64,000 nt of DNA from Tricholomella constricta (Eukaryota > Basidiomycota > Agaricomycetes > Agaricales > Lyophyllaceae), in assembly GCA_013368375.1 (NCBI GenBank), contig JAACJP010000053.1, forward strand, positions 1 to 64,000, in the 5' to 3' direction. The translations under genes were made by a program, and so were the position numbers. Positions 33,393 through 42,690 of the stretch are shown here, piece by piece (the stretch's first letter is position 1; every line of letters starts with the position of its first letter). The notes below the pieces were generated by a model. That model was not told the origin of the DNA. It searched no databases and saw nothing but the letters and a program-made list of their open reading frames with translations.

Positions 33393-36119
33393 ATGACATC
33401 GAGAACCACCCAGGACCATGCGACACGCGCATGGACACACGAGGCCGTGGACACGCGGCCACGTCACTCGTCGGAACCGCAGCTTGCGGCCCCGAGAGGC
33501 TTCTCGATGCTCGAAGCATCGAAATTGATGCCACGTCACATGGCAGAACCGCCGGCGACGGCTTCCTCGAGCAAACTCGAGCCGTACCTATGGAACGGCA
33601 CAGGCGAATCTTCGTCGCCTGTGCACGAAGATTGGATCGAGCTCGCCCTTTTACGGCGCGAGCTTCAGTTATTTTGGGCAGCTACGAGGATAACCGACGA
33701 AACTCAGCGACGTAGGCTCGAAGCCTGTGCCGAACGCGATGTATCTGAGTACTTTGGACAAATATACATTGATGTAGGACATACAGAGTACCTACAACGA
33801 TACATGGACGCGCTACGTGCACGCTATTGCGACTGGTGCGGTCAAGGAACCGCACCGACTACAAGCGCTACACCTTCGATTTGGGAGGCCAAACTCGAAG
33901 CGTTTTGGGAGACGACGGATGTCCAGAGCGAATACCGGCGTCGGAGGCTGCTAGAGGCCACCGAGAAGATGTACCGGAAGTACGGTGCCACACGTATGCA
34001 TCGTACGGCGGTCGGCGACTCATACACTGACAAAACTATAACGACACTTCGTGATGTCATTGAAATATATAGGAAGCGGCGTCCGAAGGACGCAAAACGA
34101 GGGGCATCGCAATCTTGCGATGCAAGTACGACAGCGCTGCAGGCGCAATCAACGACGAAACCAGCGGGACCATCAGGTGATGGTCCTAAAAATGCACACT
34201 CGGACGGCTTGAGTGCCGCCCCCTTCCGATCCATAGTGAAGCGCTCCGAAAGACGCGAGGGCAATGGCCTCGCATCGGTGAACGTCACATATCGTGGCGG
34301 ACACGATGACTGCGACTGGCGAGCACCGTCTCCGACTCATGATTCAAGTATGCGACGGAGGTCACAGCCCAGGCATGAGGCCCTCAATCAGGGCAACATC
34401 GAGAGTATCGTCGAGCATCGGAGGATGCTCAAGGAGACACGAACCGAGGAGAACGCCGTATCCGAACGACGTTCTGGTGGAGGGGAGAGGTACCAGAGCA
34501 GTAGCCACCACCTCACAAACGAGACGATGAAGGAAACGTCGCAGAGCGACGTCTTACGACCCATGATGTCCAGCAAAGGCGCAACAGCCGCTGGCAGGAA
34601 AAGCGCCAGCGACACAATGTCGGAGGTGTCGAAGATACAACCTCCGAAGGCCGAGGTGCACCAGAAGGGCGCAGGAAACGAGCACCGACAGAGTATGGTC
34701 TGGATAGACCATACTATAGTTGATGGCGCGCGGCAAGGCCGTGCGCATCGAATCGAATTGCAGTTAGAAGGTGCACAGGAGGACAGCAAGCGTTCTCCTA
34801 CCAAGCACATGGACAGGCCTGCACCAGCACGTTCAATAGCCCGCAAGTGTTCATCGTCTGGGTATGAAATACCCAGACCCTCTAGTGGCACTGTTGCTGT
34901 CACACCGGTGTCAGAGAGCGCCAGCGTGCGCCCTCAACCAGAACGAGCATCGGAGCACCCAAGAAGAGGTGCCGTCAGTGATGGTGGAAAAACAATTGTG
35001 CCCCAGATGATTGTGAGGCACCAGAATGGACCAAGGGGCTTACCTGGACGGCAGAGTGATGGGCATAGCCCAGCATCGAACTCGAGCGCAGCACGTCTAG
35101 TTAAAGATGTGCAAGACAGGCATCCGACGTTAATGGATGTGCGGACAGATGTCCGCAAGGGAGGAGATGGGTGTGGCAAACACCCATCGAGAATGCTTGA
35201 ACGCCACGGGACGACAAACGCAAAGGTGCAGATGCCGGCATACCCGGAGGCGGACTTCCACATTGCGTGGTGGATAGCACGACGCATCGACGACGGAAGC
35301 GACTGGAACGAGACGTTCCGGGAGCTAATGCACGATCGAACGGAAGACGATGTGCGCCGGGTTTGGAGGTGGGTGATGTACCACCTCCGGCATCACAGAG
35401 AGGAACTCCGTGCGAACACGGGGTTAATGGGCGTCAAGTCTGTTCCGGAGACGGCGTCAAGCGCTGTATCCGATGATGGATCTAGTGACCGACTCAGTGA
35501 GGTGGGAAGGTCAAGATCGAATTCGCAAAATGGACAGGAGCGAACACGCACCCCTGATCATGTCCTAGACTGGTTGGAGGGTAACTCGAGCACCTACTCG
35601 CGCAGTATTAGTGCGAGTAGGGACAACTACAACATGGTGGTACCGATACCATCGGTAGTTCGGAACGAAATGGCCACTGAACGATTAGCGTGTATGCGCC
35701 AAATTGTTCATCGCACATATGGTGATGAACTGGAAGGGGAAGGCGACGAGAATGGTGAGCGGTCCGAAGGCCATTCGGAATGCTCAGAAGCATGGCATGT
35801 CCGAACATATGAATGTGAGGACGCATGCCATGAATACCAGTACTTCGATGAAGACGGGAAGGAAATTCACGTCTACGAAGTGGAGAGCGATGGGGAAACC
35901 AGCGCTCTCGAGGCGGAATATGATAGCTACCGTGAACGTGGTAGCTATCAAGAGGAGGAGGAGAGTGGCGCTGAGCATAGCGGCTCGGAAGACGCTCGTT
36001 TTAACGACGAGCAAGAGAGTGGCGCTGCACATAGCGGCCCAGAAGATGCTCGTTCAAACGACGAGCAAAGCGACGAAAGCGCTCGTTATGATGATAACGA
36101 GTGCACCGATTCTGATTGA
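33393..36119 (+). CDS. GypC Gag-like protein, unknown
   Basis: 908 aa from the first ATG (33393). Residues ~75-155 and ~165-245 are two copies of a helical module (LQLFWAATRITDETQRRRLE... and LEAFWETTDVQSEYRRRRLL...RKRRPK), homologous to the single module in GypB ORF1. A long polar, low-complexity middle follows. A compact segment (FHIAWWIARRIDDGSDWNETF...VWRWVMYHLRHH, about 625-675) and a strongly acidic C-terminus containing a tandem repeat (EESGAEHSGSEDARFNDEQ type, about 850-895) complete it. No CCHC knuckle, protease or RT was seen. Codons accommodate a continuous series of short inverted repeats. Confidence 0.75.
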   Translation: MTSRTTQDHATRAWTHEAVDTRPRHSSEPQLAAPRGFSMLEASKLMPRHMAEPPATASSSKLEPYLWNGTGESSSPVHEDWIELALLRRELQLFWAATRITDETQRRRLEACAERDVSEYFGQIYIDVGHTEYLQRYMDALRARYCDWCGQGTAPTTSATPSIWEAKLEAFWETTDVQSEYRRRRLLEATEKMYRKYGATRMHRTAVGDSYTDKTITTLRDVIEIYRKRRPKDAKRGASQSCDASTTALQAQSTTKPAGPSGDGPKNAHSDGLSAAPFRSIVKRSERREGNGLASVNVTYRGGHDDCDWRAPSPTHDSSMRRRSQPRHEALNQGNIESIVEHRRMLKETRTEENAVSERRSGGGERYQSSSHHLTNETMKETSQSDVLRPMMSSKGATAAGRKSASDTMSEVSKIQPPKAEVHQKGAGNEHRQSMVWIDHTIVDGARQGRAHRIELQLEGAQEDSKRSPTKHMDRPAPARSIARKCSSSGYEIPRPSSGTVAVTPVSESASVRPQPERASEHPRRGAVSDGGKTIVPQMIVRHQNGPRGLPGRQSDGHSPASNSSAARLVKDVQDRHPTLMDVRTDVRKGGDGCGKHPSRMLERHGTTNAKVQMPAYPEADFHIAWWIARRIDDGSDWNETFRELMHDRTEDDVRRVWRWVMYHLRHHREELRANTGLMGVKSVPETASSAVSDDGSSDRLSEVGRSRSNSQNGQERTRTPDHVLDWLEGNSSTYSRSISASRDNYNMVVPIPSVVRNEMATERLACMRQIVHRTYGDELEGEGDENGERSEGHSECSEAWHVRTYECEDACHEYQYFDEDGKEIHVYEVESDGETSALEAEYDSYRERGSYQEEEESGAEHSGSEDARFNDEQESGAAHSGPEDARSNDEQSDESARYDDNECTDSD

Positions 36120-36778
36120 GCGTGTTGGGCTCGTTGTGCCCAACAGTTCCTATCCAGGTCTTTGAGATGCGATATGAGACGCATCAGTCCGGCAGCCGTA
36201 TCGGTTATGTGTCGACGTTGATAACGTCGAGGTGGCAGCCTACGCGACTTTAACCACAGTCGCAGCGATATCTATCGCTGAAACCCTTGTGGCGTATACG
36301 TCGGCGCGATAAATAGCGCCTCAGTCTTCTGCGGTAGTTCAACCAGCCCTGGTCTGGCAGTCGCAATAGCTGTCGACGAGGAGTCGAAGACGGAGCCAAA
36401 AAATCGATGAAGCCATAAATTACTGGCTGACGACTCGATTGGCGACTATCCTCAACTTAGGCGCGAAAGTCATCGTTGGGCATTATGTGTCCAACCCTAG
36501 CCAGTACGTCCGCGGAACATGGATGCCAATCTCTCAGAGACTGGAGGAACAAGTCGCGGTCGACAGAATCGACACTATGTTAGGGCCATGACCTAACATT
36601 ATCATTATTCCATATCGTCGGGGTACCAATACCCAGACGCGACAACTGTGGCACATAAAATATGCGCAATACATTTGACTATTATTGCGCGTACTGTACG
36701 CGCAATATATTCGACATATTCATCCCTCGACATCCGCCCGGGTGTAAAGATTGCTGAGTGCAATCTTAAAGGGGGGTA
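36120..36778 (+). other. GypC 3' non-coding region and polypurine tract
   Basis: No ORF. Perfect hairpins continue, for example GTTGGGC/GCCCAAC (36124-36144), TCGACGTT/AACGTCGA (36212-36230), CAGCGATA/TATCGCTG (36263-36280) and AAGATTGC/GCAATCTT (36747-36767). AAAGGGGGGTA directly precedes the 3' LTR. Confidence 0.85.
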
Positions 36779-36975
36779 TGTAAGGACGCAGGTCCAGACT
36801 GGTCACCGGTTGTTGGCATTGATTGGCAACGCCTTCGGCGTTGCCTATATCTATTGTTTATATCTATTATTTTAAGTAGATCTTCGCAACTTCATGTATA
36901 ACTAGCAGAAAAATGACATCTGGTCAAGCTCAGTTATAGTGTGAAAGGCGAGGTCGTCCTTGTAGCACCGCTACA
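36779..36975 (+). repeat. 3' LTR of GypC
   Basis: 197 bp, matching the 5' LTR except for three extra bases (TAAGTAGATC against TAAGATC) and one substitution. Confidence 0.93.
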
Positions 36976-38504
36976 GCAGCAGGGTGGGGGGCTTGCAGGG
37001 CACTGCCCATGTCTGTGGACGTCAGCAGGTCGTTGCCTGTGGAGCACACCCAGCACTGCAGCAGGCCTATATGGTGCTGTGGGGGCCACAGAGCAGCACA
37101 CCTCTGCGGACTTGCAGGGAGCACACTACATATAGTATGTCCACATGACATTGAGCTTGCAGGGCATTACCCACGTCCGCGGACCTCTGCGGGTTGTTGC
37201 CTGTGGGGCACACCCAGCACTGCAGCAGGCCTATATGGTGCTGTGGGGACCACAGAGCAGCACACCTCCGTGGACTTGCAGCGGAGCACACTACATATAG
37301 TATGTCTGCATGACATTGAGCTTGCAGGGCATTACCCACATCTGCGGACCTCTGCGGGTTGTTGCCTGTGGGGCACACCCAGCACTGCAGCAGGCCTATA
37401 TGATGCAGTAGGGGGCCACAGAGCAGGTGCTGTTACACACCTCCGCAGACTTGCAGTGGAGCACACTACATATAGTATGTCCACATGACATTGAGCTTCC
37501 AGGGCATTACCCACGTCCGCGGACCTCTGTGGGTTGTTGCATGTGGGGTACACCCAGCACTGCAGCAGGCCTATATGGTGCAGTGGGGCCACAAAGCAGC
37601 ACACCTCCGCGGACTTGCAGCTTTCAGTGGAGCACACTACATATAGTATGTCTGCATGACATTGAGCTTGCAGGGCATTACCCACGTCCGTGGACCCTCC
37701 GCGGGTTGTTGCTTGTGGGGCACACCCAGCACCGCAGCAGGCCTATATGGTGCAGTAGGGGGCCACAGAGCAGGTGCTGTTACACATCCCTGCGGACTTG
37801 ATTTGCAGCGTAGCATGTCCACATGACATCAGGCTTGCATGGCATTACCCATGTCCGCGGACCTCCGCGGATCATTGGCACACCCAGCACTGCAGCAGGC
37901 CTATATGGTGCAGTAGGGGGCCGTTGAGCAGGTGCTGTTACACACCTCCGCAGACTTGCAGCGGAGCACACGGAGTAGCAGTAGCAGTGGAGCACAAAAT
38001 CAAGAACGAAGGAATAATACTCCTTGAAAGATGGAACCGGGTGTCTTTGATCATGGTCCTATTGGGCAGTTCGGACACCAGCCTTGCCAGGAAAATACAA
38101 TTTGAGTACGGTTAAAGACAAGGAGCGGGGCTGTTTTGCCACCTCCGCGGAGTTGCAGTAGAGCACAAAATCAAGGAAGAAGGAATAATACTCCTTGAAA
38201 GATGGAACCGGGTGTCTTTGATCATGGTCCTATTGGGCAGTTTGGACACCAGCCTTGCCAGGAAAATACAATTTGAGTACAGTTAAAGACAAGGAGCAGG
38301 GCTGTTTGCCACCTCCGCAGAGTTGCAGTGGAGCACACGACATGTAGCATGTCTAAAGTACATCTGCAGACCTCCATGGACTGTTGTCTGTGTAGCACAC
38401 CTGGTGCTGCAGTGGGCCTATACAGTGCTAGGGGGCCATGGAGCGGAGGTGTTACTCACCTCCACAGAGTAGCAGCAGCGGAGCACACTACATGTAGCAT
38501 GTCC
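36976..38504 (-). repeat. middle and outer right arm of palindrome
   Basis: Inverted copies of the ~165-bp unit (GGGCATTACCCACGTCCGCGG at about 37160, 37330, 37505 and 37675) are followed by the ~140-160-bp outer units (near 37980-38320) and the terminal block ending near 38478-38504. Orientation is opposite to 19004-32153. Confidence 0.88.
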
Positions 38505-38854
38505 AACATTTCTACTGGTATACAACCTCAACAGTATACAGTATCACCATCAAATCCTGTCTGGATGTTATGCTTTACCTCCATTCAATCATGGGCCTAC
38601 AGAGGAGGCTACACTTAAACCTGTAGCTCCACTATAATTGTGGTGTGGAGTTAACAAAGCCTGTATCAAGTATCAAGGGAGTGTTGTGTAATGAGTATGA
38701 CCTTTGTGTTCCTTAGTATTTCAATAGCAGGAGGGCTGCAACAGCTGAAGGGCCGCAATAGCTGTATCTAGCTCAATATTGACAATGCTGTGCATAAAGA
38801 GTACATTATATCGCAGTAGCAAAGTAAGTGTAAATATGAAAGATGGTGCTGTAT
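38505..38854. other. intergenic, nothing recognised
   Basis: AT-rich sequence between the palindrome and the small LTR element, without an ORF or repeat. Confidence 0.5.
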
Positions 38855-39034
38855 TGTAAGGGTTGTGACTGGGTGACACTGGAGTATATCATGCCGGATA
38901 CTTATTCCCACGGGCTCTAGTTTTTACCATTGCTTTACTTTCACTACGCCTGTGTTGCTCACTCTTCTCACTATAGAATTGGATCAAACACACTTGTGAC
39001 TGAAGCTAGGACCTCAAGACTCAACAATCTTACA
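38855..39034 (+). repeat. 5' LTR of TRIM-like element
   Basis: 180 bp. It starts TGTAAGGG and ends CTTACA, forming short inverted termini. Confidence 0.85.
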
Positions 39035-39884
39035 CTTTTTTGTGTTTCCCAGCCTCTCTGGGGCTATAGTGGAGAGACCTGCTGGCACAGCACCCACAGC
39101 TTTCTGAGCTGTTCTCTGGACGACTATCCACCTTTCTAGGCTTCTCTGGGCAGTGATTCAGTTCGCTTTCCAGTCCTACTGGTTGCTGGAAGGATTGGGT
39201 GGAGAGTGGTAGAGGTTTGGGACTGGGCCTGGTGCGGTGGTGATGATGTGGCAGGAAGTTTGGGTCATATCTTTGGAACGAAGGCGCGTATCTCTTGGGC
39301 CAATACTGCGTGGATGCGGCCCTCGCTGTTGCGCACATTTCGACCCCTGGATCATCCATTTCTGCCAACTCCTCCCCCCTCACCATCGCTTTTCATGTTT
39401 TGACATTGTCTGGCTGATATCTCGCGACGTACTGCGCCGATTCCTTCGATTCCAAGTTCGCTGCGTAGCCCTTGGCTGCCGCTTTCCGTCAATACCTGGG
39501 TCTACAGCTATCCGCGCCACGGTTCGCATCCTGCACCCGTTCTGGTGCTTTTATCCCCATCCCTCCTACCCCAACCATCTCCCACCACCTTGGGTTGGTT
39601 CTGGGCTCATTCTCTTCGCATTTTGGGCCTCTTTCACCTCCCCATACCCTCCTACCATCATTCATATTGGTTGCTCCGAAATCTGGTCATCATCCTCTGC
39701 AGTGCCTTTGCTACTCACCCCTTGGTGCTTTATTGCATGGGACCTTGAAGTATCCGCATTTTCCTCCATGCATAGGCTGGAGATGTACTCTGAGGTATAT
39801 CCTCTAGGTATTCCACGGTGTTTCCGTCCCCAATCCACCATCGTCCATCACTCTCGTTGACACCGAGCAGCGGTCGTTACATAT

Positions 39885-40260
39885 GCGCCCTATCTCTGGT
39901 TCTTTCGTTGAGAGGCCTTGGGAGCATCTACCATTGGTTCCCTCCGCGCCTCCTCTGATTCCCTCGTCAGCCCCAGGCCACGCTTGGGGGTGGGGTCTTT
40001 GTGGTAATTCCTCCGACACGCTCTCGCTCACCCCGGGTACTGGACCACCTCCTTTCTACCGGTTGTCCATCACCCTGTCGACGCGACTATCATTCGTTCC
40101 ATACGAGCCCTATCTTTGGTTCTTTCGTTGAGAGGCCTTGGGAGCATCTAACATTGGTTCCCTCCGTGCCTCCTCTGATTCCCTCGTCAGCCCCAGGTCA
40201 TGCTTGGGGGTGGGGCCTTTGGAGTAATTACTCCGACATGTTTTCACTCAACTGGACGAT
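39885..40260 (+). repeat. internal ~150-bp direct duplication in the TRIM-like element
   Basis: TTCTTTCGTTGAGAGGCCTT through GATTCCCTCGTCAGCCCCAGG and GCTTGGGGGTGGGG occurs at about 39900 and again about 220 bp later, with a few differences. Confidence 0.8.
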
Positions 40261-40416
40261 GGACGACCCCCTTTTTCATTTGGTTACCTGATGGACTCTT
40301 TAGGTAGTGTTTTACCAGGTACAACCATTTTTTTTTCCTTTTTTCGTCACCCTTTCCCTTCCACCATCTTTTCTTCAGATAGAGTCATCCTTGGGGCTGA
40401 TTCTAGAGGGGGAGAA

Positions 40417-40596
40417 TGTAAGGGTTGTGACTGGGTGACACTGGAGTATATCATGCCAGATACTTATTCCCATGGGCTCTAAATTTTACCATTGCTTTAC
40501 TTTCACTACGCCTGTGTTGCTCGCTCTTCTCACTATAGAATTGGATCAAACACACTTGTGACTGAAGCTAGGACCTCAAGACTCAACAATCTTACA
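40417..40596 (+). repeat. 3' LTR of TRIM-like element
   Basis: 180 bp, same termini as the 5' copy, with scattered substitutions (for example GCCGGATA against GCCAGATA). Confidence 0.85.
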
Positions 40597-41264
40597 TGTA
40601 ACATGCACTCTGAAGCACAAACAACAAAGACTGCTGATTGACAGCTATAAGAGGACACAGGGCTACTCTCAATACATTCTCTCTGTGAATTTGTAAGAAT
40701 AGCTTACATAGTGTAAATAATGCTAGTATACAGTAGAGATGATATAAGAAAGCTACAATAACATGATGCTGCAGTGAACATAAGTACTGCAGAATAAGCA
40801 ATCTTTTGGATATTGGACATGTCCACTTGTCTGTAAAGTGTACCAAAGTGGTACACTTATGCACTCTCTTTGGAATCCAGCCCACATATTAGAGGTAGGC
40901 TTGGACCAGTTAGACTAAATTCAAAGCTTGTGTATCCAAGCACATATACATTTTTTGATTGACCGTGGCGTAACAATAAATATATTTTGAAATGCATTGC
41001 CACACTGCTGCTGTGCTGTCGGAGTGATGAAGTGTCAGTGGAACCAAGGCTGAAGATTACATCAATACAATTCACTTCTATTACAGGGCATGGAAACCTG
41101 CAGGTCTTGCATACTGGTTATGCCACACTGTGGAAGTGACTGAAGTCCGCGGACATGCCAAATGTCATATACCTGCTCTGTAATGTGATGTCGGTATTTG
41201 AACTGGAGCCTACATCGCACAGTGCAGAGCAGGTCACCGGCATTATGCCTCATATGTTGGACAT
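40597..41264. other. intergenic, nothing recognised
   Basis: AT-rich sequence with no convincing ORF. The palindrome-type repeats begin around 41265. Confidence 0.5.
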
Positions 41265-42690
41265 GCTATATAGTGTGCTCCGCTGCAAGCATGATATATG
41301 TAGTGTGCTCCGCTGCAAGTCTGCGGAGGTGTGTAACAGCACCTGCTCCGTGGCCTCCTACAGTACTATATAGGCCCACGGCAGCCCCAGCGGGCTTGTT
41401 GACACTATGCCAGATGGCTGCACGTAGATGATGTGCTCGTACATTGGACATGATATACATAGTGTGCTCATGATATATGTAGTGTACTCCGCTGCAAGTC
41501 TGCGGAGGTGTGTAACAGCACCTGCTCTGTGGCCCCCTACTGTACCATATAGGCCTGCAGCATTGCTGGGTGTGCTCCACAGGCAACGACCCGCGGACGT
41601 GGGTAATGCCCTGCAAGCTCAATGTAATGCAGACATACTATATGTAGTGTGCTCCGCTGCAAGTCCGCGGAGGTGTGCTGCTCTGTGGCCCCCACACCAC
41701 CATATAGGCCTGCTGCAGTGCTGGGTGTGCTCCACAGGCAACGACCCGCAGACGTCCACAGACGTGGGTAATGCCCTGCAAGCTCAATGTTATGCAGACA
41801 TACTATATGTAGTGTGCTCCGCTGCAAGTCCCCGGAGGTGTGCTGCTTTGTGGCCCACTGCACCATATAGGCCTGCTGCAGTGCTGGGTGTGCCCCACAG
41901 GCAACAACCCGTGGGGGTCCGCAGACGTGGGTAATGCCCTGCAAGCTCAATGTTGTGTGGACATACTATATGTAATGTGCTCCGCTGCAAGTCCGCGGAG
42001 GTGTGTAACAGCACCTGCTCTGTGGCCCCCTATTGCATCATATAGGCCTGCAGCATTGCTGGGTGTGCTCCACAGGCAACGACCTGCGGACGTCCGCGGA
42101 CATGGGCAGTGCCCCGCAAGCCCCCCACCCTGCTGCCCCCCACAGCACCGTATCGGCCCCCAGGTAGGGGCATTACAATGTAGCTGTCCTAGCGGGGCAA
42201 TACATTGTACCGTACTTGACAGCGCCAGCGGGGCCGCTGGAATGCCAGCGGGGCCCCTACATGTAGCCGTTTGGCACGGTGCCAGCGGGGCCTCTACATG
42301 TAGCCGTTTGGCACGGGTCAGCGGGCCTGCCAGTGGGTCTATATGGTACTGTGTGGGGTGGATAGCGGGGGGTTGGTCGGACCTCCGCGGGTCTTTGTTT
42401 TTGGGGCACACCCAGCACTGCAGCAGGCCCAGCAGCGGGGGGTTGTTGACCACGCCTGGACCTCCGCGGGTCGTTGCTTTTGGGGCACACCCAGCACTGC
42501 AGCAGGCCCAGCAGCGGGGGGTTGTTGCCCACACCTGGACCTCCGCGGGTCGTTGCTTTTGGGGCACACCCAGCACTGCAGCAGGCCCAGCAGCGGGGGG
42601 TTGTTGTCCACGCCTGGACCTCCGCGGGTCGTTGTTTTTGGGGTGCACCCAGCATTGTTGCGGGCCTGGGGTTTCCATGTCTGCAGGTCA
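41265..42690. repeat. core-less, inverted array of the palindrome repeat family
   Basis: From 41265 to about 42160 units read in the left-arm orientation (GTGCTCCGCTGCAAGTCCGC; CGTGGGTAATGCCCTGCAAG at about 41598, 41763 and 41926). At about 42165 the array flips: GGGGCATTACAATGTAG and the TACATGTAG block match the inner right arm. No recombinase-like core lies between. The right side ends in four tandem 79-bp units starting GGACCTCCGCGG at 42379, 42458, 42537 and 42616. Confidence 0.85.

Larger units (their letters stand above)
33080..36975 (+). mobile_element. GypC: 3.9-kb non-autonomous LTR element with a single Gag-like ORF
   Basis: LTRs 33080-33273 (194 bp) and 36779-36975 (197 bp) differ only by a 3-bp indel and one substitution. 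The TSD GCAGC is perfect (33075-33079, 36976-36980). LTR start (TGTAAGGACGC), T-run after the 5' LTR (TTTTTTTGAGC), GGCAAC hairpin and polypurine tract AAAGGGGGGTA match GypB, and its ORF shares a module with GypB ORF1. There is no protease, RT or integrase, so it presumably moves using GypB-type enzymes. It corresponds to the terminal-repeat-plus-gag (TR-GAG) style of element. Confidence 0.9.
19004..38504. repeat. giant imperfect palindrome with tandem-repeat arms and recombinase-fragment core
   Basis: Left arm 19004-19627 plus 30601-32153, core 32154-32706, right arm 32707-33079 plus 36976-38504. The outermost left sequence (CTACTCTGTGGAGGTGAGTA at 19011) reappears inverted at the far right (38460 region). 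The same holds for the middle (TTTCCTGGCAAGGCTGG, 19220 and 38080) and the inner ends (CTACAATGTATGGGCC, 32104, against its complement at 32745). Removing the two nested LTR elements gives an ancestral element of about 4.6 kb. Arms are arrays of ~165-bp and ~110-bp units carrying TCCGCGGA motifs. Confidence 0.85.
38855..40596 (+). mobile_element. small non-coding LTR element (TRIM-like), 1.74 kb
   Basis: Two 180-bp LTRs (38855-39034 and 40417-40596), TGTAAGGGTTGTGACTGGG...CAATCTTACA, enclose 1.38 kb with no gag or pol. A purine tract AGAGGGGGAGAA precedes the 3' LTR, and a T-run follows the 5' LTR. Flanks TGTAT (38850-38854) and TGTAA (40597-40601) are a near-perfect 5-bp duplication. The LTRs differ at several sites, so the insertion is older than GypB. 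Short ORFs inside show no homology that I recognise. Confidence 0.85.

Noticed and set aside
39237..39860. 207-codon ORF inside the TRIM-like element
   Set aside because: Trp/Pro/Ser-rich low-complexity translation with several overlapping frames and no gag, pol or known domain.
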